Positions 18,203 through 30,488 of a stretch of DNA of 64,000 nt are shown piece after piece; positions within the stretch are counted from its first letter, which is position 1, and every line of letters begins with the position of its first letter. Source of the DNA: Sphaerochaeta associata (lineage in GTDB: Bacteria > Spirochaetota > Spirochaetia > Sphaerochaetales > Sphaerochaetaceae); contig NZ_CP094929.1 of assembly GCF_022869165.1 (NCBI RefSeq), positions 1,488,001 through 1,552,000 on the forward strand. Direction: 5' to 3'. Under the pieces are notes generated by a model. It was not told where the DNA came from. It worked only from the letters and a program-made list of their open reading frames with translations, and made no database searches. Position numbers and translations under genes: made by a program.

Positions 18203-18234
18203 ATTACTGCGTGTTCCAAAAAACAGAGGCAAGA

Positions 18235-18307
18235 TGAGCCGCACAGGATTCGGACCTGTGACCCACGCCTTAAAAGGGCGTTGCTCTACCAACTGAGCTA
18301 GCGGCCC
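18235..18307 (-). tRNA. tRNA-Lys (UUU)
   Basis: A 73-nt cloverleaf on the minus strand: acceptor GGGCCGC pairing with GCGGCTC, discriminator A; anticodon stem ACGCC/GGCGT around CTTTTAA with anticodon TTT; T-arm CAGGTCCGAATCCTG. CCA is not encoded. It is upstream of tRNA-Glu in the same transcript. Confidence 0.95.
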
Positions 18308-18321
18308 CTGCAACGTAAAGG

Positions 18322-18351
18322 ACTATAGCAGAGAGCAAGAAAGGGTGTCAA
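18322..18351 (-). promoter_or_regulatory. Promoter of the tRNA-Lys/tRNA-Glu transcript
   Basis: Minus-strand TTGACA (18346-18351), 18-bp spacer, TATAGT (18322-18327) preceded by TGC, an extended -10. This is one of the strongest promoters in the window, as expected for stable RNA. Confidence 0.8.
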
Positions 18352-18386
18352 CTACCTTGAAGGAAAAAAGACGGATGAAGAGCTTT

Positions 18387-19751
18387 CTAGTGATAATGCC
18401 GGTCCTCTGGGAGGAGGTAGAGTTGCATGGCTTCTTCCATAATTGCTTGTGTCACCGACTCTTTTCCTTCAAAATCCGCTATGGTTCTCGCCACTTTACA
18501 ACACAGGTACGAGCGTCTGAAACTTTGTTGGGTCGAGCCTGCAACCTTGGTGTACAGCGGCAGCAGTCCCAGGATCTCCTGTTCGCTTCGATGCATATGG
18601 AGAGCCCGTACTGTTTCGATTCGTTCGTTGTCTATGGATGTCGTGGTGACTTCGCTGGTCAACAGATTTTCACTGGTCACGGCGATGGCTATGGCAAAAC
18701 GGTCGATGAGAGGGTGCCCGAGCTTCGCCCAGAATGCGTCGATTTGCAGTTCACTGCAACGGCATATCCTGTCCAAAGAACCAAGGTTTGCACAAGGACA
18801 TGCATTGGTGGCGCTGGCGACCAAGGTGCGCAGAGGATAGCCGCCGAAAGCTTGAACATCCATCACCGATGTGAGTGTAGTGCGGATATTGGGCTTTTGA
18901 TGGGATAATTCGTCTACGATGAGCACCCCCTCGTGTGCTTTGCAAAGCGAGGGAATGATGCCCCTGTACAAATCGGCTTGCCTCATCCCCACATCAATGG
19001 AAAAAGAAGGTCTTCTTTCTATGCGGTGACCATGCAGAGCCGATAGTTCCTGTTTGATTTCACTGCCGGGCGAAGGAAGCAGAGATGCGATACGGCTGAG
19101 TAGAAGGCTTTTACCCGCTCCAGGAGGACCGTAGAGGAGAATCGGCAGGTTGCCGGCGGCGGCATATATGAGGGCTTGTTTGGCTTGTTTCAGGCCGATG
19201 ATGTTTACGAAGGGGTCGTCACGAGTCTCTGTGGCATCATCGGTTTCACTGAAGTGCATCTGCTCTCCTTGATGCAGGACGCAGTATTTGCAAAGGTGGG
19301 AACCTGCTTCATCAAGCGTGTCGCACTCATGGAACTGTATGCCTTCGATTGCATCGGGCAGCTGTGTGCTGCGACCTATCAGTACCAAGCCGATACCCTG
19401 CCGCTTGCAAAGTGATGGAATGTCCCGTAGCGACGGCGTAGCCTTGAGTACGCCGCCCAGTCCCAATGGACCGAAACAAAGTACCGACGGTGCTTGCAGC
19501 TCAAGAATGTGTTTCTCATATGCGAGTAGAGCAAGGGCGAGCGGAGCAGCCATCTCTTCAATGGTGCTCAGATGCGGCAGCTGTACTGTTGCCTTGGGCA
19601 ACGAGGGGAGGAATGAGCGCAACAATACCTTAAGATCTCGCTGTTTTGCAGATGAGAGTCCCAGGATGGTCAGTTCATGATTGCTTTTGGCCAGTTCAAT
19701 GGGGACGAGTCCGCCTCGATAGCCGTTGCTTTGATATCCATAGATCAGCAT
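18387..19751 (-). CDS. YifB/ComM-like Mg-chelatase-family AAA ATPase
   Basis: A 454-residue protein. The N-terminal third corresponds to the ribosomal-S5-like domain of YifB/ComM but is diverged; the centre carries Walker A LYGPPGAGKS, an HRIERRPSFSIDV segment, Walker B VLIVDELSH, and an ATNACPCANLGS stretch with the clustered cysteines typical of the family; the C-terminal Mg-chelatase-like helices follow. ComM is a helicase promoting branch migration during natural transformation, which would pair with the dprA gene elsewhere in the window. No good ribosome-binding site precedes the ATG; it begins 24 nt after the MATE gene and is probably cotranscribed. Confidence 0.85.
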   Translation of the reverse strand: MLIYGYQSNGYRGGLVPIELAKSNHELTILGLSSAKQRDLKVLLRSFLPSLPKATVQLPHLSTIEEMAAPLALALLAYEKHILELQAPSVLCFGPLGLGGVLKATPSLRDIPSLCKRQGIGLVLIGRSTQLPDAIEGIQFHECDTLDEAGSHLCKYCVLHQGEQMHFSETDDATETRDDPFVNIIGLKQAKQALIYAAAGNLPILLYGPPGAGKSLLLSRIASLLPSPGSEIKQELSALHGHRIERRPSFSIDVGMRQADLYRGIIPSLCKAHEGVLIVDELSHQKPNIRTTLTSVMDVQAFGGYPLRTLVASATNACPCANLGSLDRICRCSELQIDAFWAKLGHPLIDRFAIAIAVTSENLLTSEVTTTSIDNERIETVRALHMHRSEQEILGLLPLYTKVAGSTQQSFRRSYLCCKVARTIADFEGKESVTQAIMEEAMQLYLLPEDRHYH

Positions 19752-19775
19752 GCCCTGTAAGGGATGGGGACTGCT

Positions 19776-21116
19776 CTATTGCTTCAAGAGACGGGAAATT
19801 CTTCTGTATTGGAGTTTATACGCCGCCAGCAAAAGCAGGGCGGCCGCCATCCATGCTATGGGGCTGGAGAGACAAATGCCGACATATCCAAGCACCGAGG
19901 GGAGTGTAAGGGCCACCAATGCACGGAAAATGAGTTCCTGAATGGAAGAGAGCATGGGTATGAGTCCGGATCCCAAGCCTTGGGATGTATTGCGAAAAAC
20001 GAAGATCAGCCCGAGAGGTATGAAGAAATAGGAGATGATATGCAGGTATTGGACTGTTTGCCCGATAACCTGCTGCTCTGACTGGTCAATGAAGAGGAGT
20101 GCGAGCTGCCTGCCAAAGAGGAATATCAACGCCAAGGCTATTGCACTGAAAAGAATACATAAGAGAACAGCACTACGCACCCCTTGTCGTACACGTTCAA
20201 GGTGACCCGAGCCAAGGTTCTGGGCGCTGAACGTTGCCATGGCAAGACCCAGGGTTACCAAAGGCTGGGTGACCAATTGCTCGATTCTCACACCCACCGA
20301 GTACGCTGCAACCGTGTTGCTTCCGCTCTGGTTGATTACCGATTGCACGATCATTACCCCGATGGCGCATACAGAGAACTGTAATGCACTGGGCAATCCT
20401 ATTCTCAGCAATCTGCTGATCATGGGCCATTCGATGTTCCAATCCTGCTTGGACAGATGCAGGCTCGGATACCGTTTATAGATATAGAGAAGACACAGCA
20501 ATGCTGAGATTGTCTGGCTGAGAACGGTGGCCAATGCAACGCCTTTCACTCCCATTCCCAAGTTGACGACGGCGATCAGGTCTCCTGCAATATTGAGCGC
20601 CGATGCTATCAAAAGGAAATATAAAGGAGAACGGCTGTCACCAAGCGCTCTGAGAATTGCAGCAAGCAGGTTGTAGTAGATGGTGGCTACGATGCCTGTA
20701 TAGATAATAAGCAGGTAGGAGAGCGAATCGTCGATGATGTTGTGCGGAGTCTTGAGCATAAGCAGAAGAGGCCTTGCCGTCAGTATGGCAATCGTAGAGA
20801 CGACGATGGAGAGAAAGCAGGCACTGAGTATGCTCATTGCGACGGCTTTGCGCATGCTTGAAGGGTCCTTTGCTCCAAACTTCTGGCTGATGATGACGGA
20901 GAATCCGGCGGTAAGACCGACGACGAAGCCCAGGATGAGAAAGGTCATGGAGCCTGTTGCGCCTACTGCCGCCAAGGCATCGACGCCGACATACCTCCCG
21001 ACTACGAAGGTGTCGACCATTGAGTAGAATTGTTGGAAAAGATTCCCCCCGAGAATGGGCAGCATAAAGAAGAATAACAAGCGAGCGGGTTTACCGCTGC
21101 TCATGTCGTGTTCCAT
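19776..21116 (-). CDS. MATE-family multidrug/toxin efflux transporter
   Basis: A 446-residue membrane protein with 12 hydrophobic segments in two similar halves. The first half begins PILGGNLFQQFYSMVDTFVVGRYVG, the standard MATE opening, and the second repeats the pattern (GLPSALQFSVCAIGVMIVQSVI). MATE transporters export organic cations with Na+ or H+. AGGAG lies 8 nt before the ATG. The substrate cannot be inferred. The gene is divergent from the rRNA operon and precedes the ComM-like ATPase gene. Confidence 0.92.
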   Translation of the reverse strand: MEHDMSSGKPARLLFFFMLPILGGNLFQQFYSMVDTFVVGRYVGVDALAAVGATGSMTFLILGFVVGLTAGFSVIISQKFGAKDPSSMRKAVAMSILSACFLSIVVSTIAILTARPLLLMLKTPHNIIDDSLSYLLIIYTGIVATIYYNLLAAILRALGDSRSPLYFLLIASALNIAGDLIAVVNLGMGVKGVALATVLSQTISALLCLLYIYKRYPSLHLSKQDWNIEWPMISRLLRIGLPSALQFSVCAIGVMIVQSVINQSGSNTVAAYSVGVRIEQLVTQPLVTLGLAMATFSAQNLGSGHLERVRQGVRSAVLLCILFSAIALALIFLFGRQLALLFIDQSEQQVIGQTVQYLHIISYFFIPLGLIFVFRNTSQGLGSGLIPMLSSIQELIFRALVALTLPSVLGYVGICLSSPIAWMAAALLLLAAYKLQYRRISRLLKQ

Positions 21117-21205
21117 GGATGGCTCTCCTGCGATGCATCGTATCGCTGATTCTTCCCTTGGGCAAGCAGAGAAACGTGACAGGAATTGCTCTTATGCGGC
21201 AGGTT

Positions 21206-21265
21206 TTGCGATTTAACACTTTTTTCCTATAAATACTGGACAGAAGGTCTGAAAGCCCGTATAGT
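21206..21265 (+). promoter_or_regulatory. Tandem promoters of the rRNA operon
   Basis: Upstream promoter: TTGCGA (21206-21211), 16-bp spacer, TATAAA (21228-21233). Downstream promoter: TGGACA (21237-21242), 17-bp spacer, TATAGT (21260-21265), start near 21272. The two lie about 32 bp apart. Confidence 0.65.
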
Positions 21266-21271
21266 GCCTTC

Positions 21272-21591
21272 TTGTCGGCCGGCGGCGCCGAGGAGGGAAA
21301 ATGAAGAAAAGGGCGGAAAGCCCTTGACTGAAGGGCCCCGAATCGGGTAAGTTGGTCGAGCGCCTCAGAGAGTGGGGTGCGGGAAGCAGGCTGGTGCCGG
21401 CTTACCCTGGATTTATGAAACAACGAGCGTTAGGGAAGGGAAAGAGAAAGAGAAGGAAGCAACCGCAAGGGGCTTCCCAGTCAATTACCTAAGAAATGAT
21501 GAACAGTAGTGAAAAGCTACGTTCGTTTGCGAGGAATGACAGGGCGAACTATTGAAGTATAGCAGCCCGCACCTTCGGGTGCGGGATTCCT
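21272..21591 (+). ncRNA. Long structured leader of the rRNA precursor
   Basis: About 320 nt lie between the predicted start of transcription and 16S. Clear hairpins: GGGC-GGAAA-GCCC (21311-21323), CCCG-AAT-CGGG (21338-21348), AAGCAGGC-TGGT-GCCGGCTT (21384-21403), and CCCGCACC-TTCG-GGTGCGGG (21566-21585) immediately before 16S. AGAGAAAGAGAAG (21443-21455) can pair, with one bulge, with CTTCTCTTCTCT (23238-23249) downstream of 16S, a candidate 16S processing stalk. No credible coding frame is seen. Confidence 0.55.
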
Positions 21592-23134
<1,543 letters not shown>

Positions 23135-23265
23135 GAGAAGAAAGGCTGGATGCGGCCCTCACAGCCGCGTCCGTCAACGGTCGTCGACCAGCAGGTGCAA
23201 GTCCTGCAACAAATCGCCCTTCAGCTTCCAATCAACTCTTCTCTTCTCTGATATTTCTGTTAACC

Positions 23266-23339
23266 GGGACTGTAGCTCAGGTGGTTAGAGCGCGTGCCTG
23301 ATAAGCACGAGGTCATAAGTTCAAGTCTTATCAGTCCCA
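23266..23339 (+). tRNA. tRNA-Ile (GAU) in the 16S-23S spacer
   Basis: A 74-nt cloverleaf: acceptor GGGACTG with CAGTCCC and discriminator A; anticodon stem CGTGC/GCACG around CTGATAA with anticodon GAT; T-arm TAAGTTCAAGTCTTA. CCA is not encoded. No tRNA-Ala is in the spacer. Confidence 0.95.
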
Positions 23340-23407
23340 TTTTCAGTTGCGTTGGCAACTTGTTTTTTTACAGAGCATTTGCGAATAGAGCAAGTCAACA
23401 TAGCGCA

Positions 23408-23426
23408 GGGATTGGAAGAATGATAT

Positions 23427-23433
<7 letters not shown>
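23408..23433 (+). other. Left arm of the 23S rRNA processing stalk
   Basis: Bases 23408-23433 pair with 26353-26378 over 26 positions with a single mismatch and one G-T pair, bringing together the two ends of 23S. Such stalks are the usual RNase III cleavage site that frees pre-23S. Confidence 0.75.
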
Positions 23434-26361
<2,928 letters not shown>

Positions 26362-26430
26362 ATCATCCTTCCAGTCCCAGGGCTGCCAAGGCCGGTCGTA
26401 CGGATCCATCCGTGCTCCCAGGCGTTGGCC

Positions 26431-26546
<116 letters not shown>

Positions 26547-26567
26547 TTCTTTTTTTCTCCTCTGCAA

Positions 26568-26594
26568 CCCTCCCTTTGTGGAGGGCCTTTTTTT
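26568..26594 (+). terminator. Terminator of the rRNA operon
   Basis: Stem CCCTCC (26568-26573) with GGAGGG (26580-26585), then CC and a run of seven or more T. A second T-run immediately after 5S (26547-26557) may already act with the 5S terminal helix. Confidence 0.85.
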
Positions 26595-26644
26595 GGCCTT
26601 CCTATTGCAGTCAAATACGGATATACTTGCCCGAGGAGGCAATT

Positions 26645-27676
26645 GTGGCACTGATTCCTTTCAATAAACCTACGCTGCGACGAAAAGACATGGATGCTGT
26701 TTTACAGACCATGGTTGATGAACGCATAGGTCCTGGTGAACGAAAGAATGCATTTCTCAAGCAATTTTGTGAGATGACCGGTGCCAAAGGCGGTATAGCC
26801 CTCCGTTCCTATGTCGATGGACTTAGATGTGCCTTGCAGGCTTGCAAGCTTGAGCTGAACGCAAAGATAGGGGTAAGCATACTCTCTCCATCCTGGTATC
26901 GATATGTAGTGGAATCTTTGGGCTATGAGCTTGTATGTGGAGACATCGATGCCGAGCATGGCTGTCTTTCCCAAAACGAGGCCGAGAGGCTCGTTGGGTT
27001 GGGTTGCAGTGTCTTGCTGGTACACCTTCCCATGTGTCAAATTCCTGTTTCTTGTGACTATAGGCAGCTGGGAGTGCCCGTCATCGAGGATATCACACAA
27101 AGTCTGGCTAGTGAGTATGAAGAACAAAAAGCAGGTACGTACGGTGACTTGATTCTCTGTGCCTTTGAAGAGGATTGCATCGTCAGCACCGCAGGCGGTG
27201 CCGTTCTCGCGTATACCAAGGAACCGTATCAGGCAGCAGTGAAAGCATTTGAATCAGAGTTGCGTCCGTATATCGAACTGCCTGACATGAATGCAGCGCT
27301 GGGTATGATTCAGCTTGCCACATTGCCCGAGCAATTGGTCAAACGTCGTGAACTCTATACACTTTTTGCAAAATCGCTGCTGAAGACATCACATCGGGTT
27401 TTCGGTATCGGAAACATTGATTTCCAACCCAACGGGTACGGTTTTTGCGTAGCATTGGACAGTCGGCCCGAGGATGCCGTAAAATTTGCCAACAAGTATC
27501 AGGTATCGGCTAAGAAAACCTTCACCGATACGCTTGCCGCACAGGCTGACGATCGCTTCGACCTCTATCCAAAAGCCATACCGCTCTATCTGAGAGCCAT
27601 TACCCTGCCCCTGTATCCGTTTCTCAAACAGTCCGAAGTTGAACTGTTGATGAAAGTCATTTCTCACTTGAGCTAA
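26645..27676 (+). CDS. DegT/DnrJ/EryC1-fold protein lacking the PLP lysine
   Basis: A 343-residue protein with the fold-type I sugar aminotransferase layout: PFNKPTLRRKD at the N terminus, VHLPMCQIPVS and VIEDITQSLAS (Asp for the pyridine nitrogen kept), then GDLILCAFEEDCIVSTAGGA. In the family this last segment is GD-x4-SF-x3-K; here the lysine that binds pyridoxal phosphate is Cys178. An ordinary aminotransferase reaction is therefore unlikely; it may be a binding or regulatory protein, or use another chemistry. The GTG start at 26645 follows GAGGAGG. It heads an operon with nadK, recN and a small acetyltransferase. Confidence 0.8.
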   Translation: MALIPFNKPTLRRKDMDAVLQTMVDERIGPGERKNAFLKQFCEMTGAKGGIALRSYVDGLRCALQACKLELNAKIGVSILSPSWYRYVVESLGYELVCGDIDAEHGCLSQNEAERLVGLGCSVLLVHLPMCQIPVSCDYRQLGVPVIEDITQSLASEYEEQKAGTYGDLILCAFEEDCIVSTAGGAVLAYTKEPYQAAVKAFESELRPYIELPDMNAALGMIQLATLPEQLVKRRELYTLFAKSLLKTSHRVFGIGNIDFQPNGYGFCVALDSRPEDAVKFANKYQVSAKKTFTDTLAAQADDRFDLYPKAIPLYLRAITLPLYPFLKQSEVELLMKVISHLS

Positions 27677-27686
27677 GGAGTCAACC

Positions 27687-28550
27687 ATGGAAGAGAGGCC
27701 TGTACGGCATGTACTGATCATAGCGAATTGGGGGAAAACAGCTTCCCATTCACTTTCGCAAACCATCGCCGAATACCTTGCCCGCAAGGGTATTACGAGC
27801 AAGGTGTTCCGTACCAACGCTGAAAATGAACCGCTTGAAGTGCAGGATGGAACCGATTTGGTCATCTGCCTCGGCGGTGATGGAACAGTCCTCTATTGTG
27901 CCCGTTATCTCCAGGACCTCGGTATTCCCATTCTTGCCATCAATCTGGGAACGTTCGGATTCATCACCGAGATATCGGTTGATGAGTGGCAGGAGGCAAT
28001 CGAGTTCTATCTGTCGGGGAAGAATTGCATCAGCAGGCGTTTGATGATTCGTACTGCAGTCCTTCGAGACGGTGTCAAAGTCTTTACAGGCCATGGGCTG
28101 AACGAGATGGTGGTATCCTCCAGCGGCATCAGCAAGGTCATAAGCATGGCGCTTCGCATCGGCGACACCGATGCAGGTTTCTTCCGCTCCGACGGCATGA
28201 TCATTGCGACACCCACAGGCTCGACCGGCTACAGCTTGGCGGCCGGGGGGCCGATCCTCGATGTCGACCTCTCATCGCTTATCATCACTCCCATCTGTCC
28301 CTTTACCCTTTCCAATCGTCCGTTGGTTGTCAGCGGAGAATCAAGGATAACCCTGACTATTCCCAAGGGGCAGCGAACTGGCCTTGTCCTTTCGCTGGAC
28401 GGTCAGCAAACCTTTCCATTGATGGAAGATGACGTGATAGTAGTGGAGAAGTCACGCAGTAAGGCGCTCTTGGTCACAAGCGAAAGGCGTAATTTCATAG
28501 AAGTACTCCGTGATAAACTGAATTGGTCAGGAGGAGGCCTCCATGCTTGA
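27687..28550 (+). CDS. nadK: NAD kinase
   Basis: A 287-residue ATP-NAD kinase making NADP+ in the cytosol. The diagnostic GGDGT is in VICLGGDGTVLY, followed by INLGTFGFITE and the second signature ATPTGSTGYSLAAGGPI. AAGGAG precedes the ATG. The end overlaps the recN start by 8 nt, which indicates translational coupling. Confidence 0.95.
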   Translation: MEERPVRHVLIIANWGKTASHSLSQTIAEYLARKGITSKVFRTNAENEPLEVQDGTDLVICLGGDGTVLYCARYLQDLGIPILAINLGTFGFITEISVDEWQEAIEFYLSGKNCISRRLMIRTAVLRDGVKVFTGHGLNEMVVSSSGISKVISMALRIGDTDAGFFRSDGMIIATPTGSTGYSLAAGGPILDVDLSSLIITPICPFTLSNRPLVVSGESRITLTIPKGQRTGLVLSLDGQQTFPLMEDDVIVVEKSRSKALLVTSERRNFIEVLRDKLNWSGGGLHA

Positions 28551-30216
28551 ACGGCTAGAGATTCATCACTACGCACTCATTGAAGACAGTGCCATCGAAT
28601 TCCCCGAGGGATTCAGCGTCATTACCGGTGAAACCGGAGCCGGTAAATCCATAATATTAGGAGCTTTGTCGTTGATGCTCGGAGAAAAAACCGAGGTGCA
28701 GTCAATCAGAAGCGGTTGCGATTCGGCCACCGTCAGTGCCTCGTTCCATATTGCAAAGCAGATGGGAGCCCATCTGGCGGCCTACCTTGCAAAAGAGGAG
28801 CTGGAGCTGGAAGACGACACCCTGGTGGTAAGCAGGACCATCAAAAGCAACGGCCGCTCCTCCATCTCAATCCAAGGAAGGCTTGCCACCCGGTCCGAGC
28901 TTTCCCTCATCACCAGCGAGTTGCTCGACATCAGTGCACAAAGAGATCATCAAAGTCTCTTATCCACCTCACATCAGCTTTCCGTTCTGGATGCCTTCGG
29001 CTCTTGTGAGGCTGAAAAGGCGGCCTACAAACGCGCGTATGAACAGTACCAGAACCTGAAATCCGAACTTGAGAGCACGAAAGCTCAGGTGGAGGCTGCA
29101 AAACGTGAATTGGACTACCTCGGTTATGCCGTCGATGAGATAGAGAAAATCAACCCAAAGCCTGCAGAGGATGAGGAAATCGCCAGCCAAGTGCAGCTCA
29201 TCGCCTCATTCGAGCACATCCATGAGGTCCTGAGCCAGGCCGTCTCGCTGTTGCACGGAAATGAACAAGGGCTGAGCACGATCGCGTCCCTGTATCAAGT
29301 GAAAACCCAGCTCGCACTTGCAAGCAAGGCCGATTCCTCGTTGCAAGTCCTTGGGGAACGACTGGAGAGTGCATCCATAGAAATCGAGGACATCTATGAA
29401 AGTGTTCGCGACTACCTTAACGGTATGACCTACAGCGAGGCCGAGCTGGACCGCCTGCAGAGCCGCCTCGCCCAACTGCAACGGTTGAAAAAGAAATACG
29501 GTCCGAATCTGGAAGCTGTACACTCCTTCCTTAAGCAGAGCAAGGAGAAACTCTCCTTGTCAGAACAAGGGGAAATTGTGTTGAGCAAGTTGGAGAAGCA
29601 GATAAAACTTGCCTATGAGAAACTTATGCAAGAAGCCCTTCTTCTTCAGGACAAGCGCAAAAAAACTGCATTGCTGCTTTCCCGTGAAGTGGAAACCAAG
29701 CTACGAACCTTGGGAATGAAGGAAGCCGTATTTGCTATTGCCTTCAGCCAAACAAGCCCGACTTCAAACGGAATCGATGAGGTCAGTTTTCAGATTTGTG
29801 CAAACCCCGGTCTTGAGATGCGTTCGATCAAGGATGTTGCAAGCGGAGGGGAACTGAGCCGTATCATGCTCGCGGTCAAGACATCCCTTGCCCAAAGTGA
29901 TGCCGTACCCACCTTGATTTTTGACGAGGTGGATGCCGGAATCGGGGGTAGTGTGGCACTGTCGGTGGCTGAGCAGCTAAAGAAGCTGGCATCGACGCAC
30001 CAAGTCATTGTCATCACCCACCTCGCTTCCATTGCAAGCAAGGCCGATCACCATCTGGTGGTGAGCAAGGACATCCGCAACGGGATGAGTTACTCAACCA
30101 TCACAGCGGTCGCCGACGGCGAGCGGCAAAAGGAAATTGCCCGCATGCTCAGTGGTGATGATACCAGTCAGGAGAGCCTGGGGCATGCACGAAAACTTTT
30201 GGAGAAAGGAAACTGA
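28543..30216 (+). CDS. recN: DNA repair protein RecN
   Basis: A 557-residue SMC-like ATPase for double-strand break repair. Walker A ITGETGAGKSIILGALSLMLG lies near residue 30; a long central coiled coil (about 150-350) follows; then the ABC signature around ASGGELSRIMLAVK and Walker B TLIFDEVDAGIGG, with an H-loop ITHLASIA. Length matches the family. It overlaps nadK at the 5' side; the acetyltransferase starts 2 nt after. Confidence 0.96.
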   Translation: MLERLEIHHYALIEDSAIEFPEGFSVITGETGAGKSIILGALSLMLGEKTEVQSIRSGCDSATVSASFHIAKQMGAHLAAYLAKEELELEDDTLVVSRTIKSNGRSSISIQGRLATRSELSLITSELLDISAQRDHQSLLSTSHQLSVLDAFGSCEAEKAAYKRAYEQYQNLKSELESTKAQVEAAKRELDYLGYAVDEIEKINPKPAEDEEIASQVQLIASFEHIHEVLSQAVSLLHGNEQGLSTIASLYQVKTQLALASKADSSLQVLGERLESASIEIEDIYESVRDYLNGMTYSEAELDRLQSRLAQLQRLKKKYGPNLEAVHSFLKQSKEKLSLSEQGEIVLSKLEKQIKLAYEKLMQEALLLQDKRKKTALLLSREVETKLRTLGMKEAVFAIAFSQTSPTSNGIDEVSFQICANPGLEMRSIKDVASGGELSRIMLAVKTSLAQSDAVPTLIFDEVDAGIGGSVALSVAEQLKKLASTHQVIVITHLASIASKADHHLVVSKDIRNGMSYSTITAVADGERQKEIARMLSGDDTSQESLGHARKLLEKGN

Positions 30217-30218
30217 GT

Positions 30219-30488
30219 ATGGAGTATTACCAAACCGAGAATGGGTTTGCCTATGGAAAGCCTCCGGTGGCACGCGTGGTGGCCCGGAGATCGGGCAGTG
30301 ATAAGATCATAATCGATCACACCTACGTTTCGACTGAGCTCAGAGGGCAGGGTATAGCACGCATCCTGGTGATGCTTGTAGTCGAGCAGGCGCAGAAAGA
30401 GGGACGATCCATCGTCCCCCTGTGTTCCTATGCAGCGAGGGTGCTCAATGAAAAGCCCGAGCTATCGGCTTTGATTACATCCCTGTAA
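30219..30488 (+). CDS. Small GNAT-type N-acetyltransferase (YjdJ/COG2388-like)
   Basis: An 89-residue single-domain GNAT protein. DHTYVSTELRGQGIARILV includes the acetyl-CoA pyrophosphate loop (RGQGIA), and IVPLCSYAARVL matches the conserved end of this short family. The acyl acceptor is unknown. It is the last gene of the DegT-nadK-recN operon, and its 3' end overlaps the convergent GH57 gene by 14 nt. Confidence 0.82.
   Translation: MEYYQTENGFAYGKPPVARVVARRSGSDKIIIDHTYVSTELRGQGIARILVMLVVEQAQKEGRSIVPLCSYAARVLNEKPELSALITSL

Noticed and set aside
21361-21480. T-box-like features in the rRNA leader (AGAGAG, GGTG, hairpins)
   Set aside because: The invariant antiterminator sequence AGGGTGGNACCGCG is missing and the downstream gene is 16S rRNA, not a synthetase or amino acid gene.
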